This document shows positions 63,963-64,000 of a stretch of DNA of 64,000 nucleotides, piece after piece (position 1 is the stretch's first letter; every line of letters starts with the position of its first letter). The stretch lies in contig JAOVVO010000014.1 of the NCBI GenBank assembly GCA_028564675.1, forward strand, positions 291,735 to 355,734. Reading direction: 5' to 3'. Source of the stretch: Onchocerca lupi. Its lineage: Eukaryota > Nematoda > Chromadorea > Rhabditida > Onchocercidae. The notes beneath the pieces were generated by a model. That model did not search any database. It saw only the letters and a program-made list of their open reading frames with translations, and was not told the DNA's origin. The translations under genes were made by a program, and so were the position numbers.

Positions 63963-64000
63963 TAATAAATAATAATAATAATAAATAATAATAATAATAA
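63904..64000. repeat. AAT microsatellite at window end
   Basis: (AAT)n/(AATA)n tract of about 95 bp that runs off the window. A smaller TAA-rich stretch lies at 63797-63830, just inside the right hairpin arm. Confidence 0.95.

Noticed and set aside
1..64000. tRNA, rRNA or CRISPR features
   Set aside because: No tRNA-like A/B-box pair, rRNA segment or regular spaced repeat was evident by eye; a covariance search (tRNAscan-SE, Infernal) would be decisive.

Overview
The window looks like nuclear DNA of a parasitic nematode, most likely a filarial (onchocercid) worm. Introns are short to medium with GT..AG borders and TTTTCAG-like acceptors. The DNA is very AT-rich with many poly-T/poly-A runs. 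The receptor gene is of the worm LIN-12/GLP-1 (Notch) class. One intron carries a fragment of a Wolbachia-like aspartokinase, as expected in a lineage that has, or once had, this endosymbiont. Species cannot be named from the sequence alone.

Left part (0.6-7.8 kb, + strand): two kinetochore genes lie head to tail, a Zwilch homologue (14 exons, 684 aa) and a Mis12 homologue (4 exons, 176 aa). The bacterial aspartokinase fragment sits in the last Zwilch intron and ends in an inverted duplication. After a 3.3 kb gap, a Notch-family receptor lies on the - strand (11.06-18.63 kb). It is compact: signal peptide, three EGF repeats, two LNR modules, NOD/NODP, one membrane segment, short RAM, ankyrin repeats, nuclear localisation signal and a PEST-like tail. 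A pair of about 170-bp inverted repeats sits directly upstream of its start.

Middle (21.4-30 kb, - strand): a six-exon gene of unknown family (325 aa) and a six-exon rhodopsin-class GPCR (352 aa). From 30 to 38.4 kb there is AT-rich DNA in which no confident gene is visible. From 38.4 to 46.1 kb lies a nest of decayed mobile elements: a Helitron with recognisable Rep (HUH and two-tyrosine) motifs but no intact frame, a related 5'-end fragment, a solo-LTR-like copy, and an internally deleted BEL/Pao retroelement that keeps part of gag between two LTR-bearing repeats.

Right part (47.2-60.6 kb, + strand): Elongin A (9 exons, 455 aa; TFIIS-N domain and BC-box region), then a 15-exon gene (592 aa) with an N-terminal RRM, an RS/SP-rich middle and a C-terminal helical domain resembling the periphilin/Lge1 tail. 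The last 3.4 kb holds unresolved coding-like fragments, a 70-bp-arm hairpin element enclosing a Helitron-like end, and an AAT microsatellite that runs off the window.

Exon models for Zwilch, Mis12, the GPCR, the unknown gene, Elongin A and the RRM protein were assembled by hand, and every junction keeps the reading frame. In the Notch model one stretch (between 13261 and 12406) is unresolved. The functional themes are chromosome segregation, cell-cell signalling and transcription/RNA control; apart from the two kinetochore genes nothing suggests that the neighbours act together.
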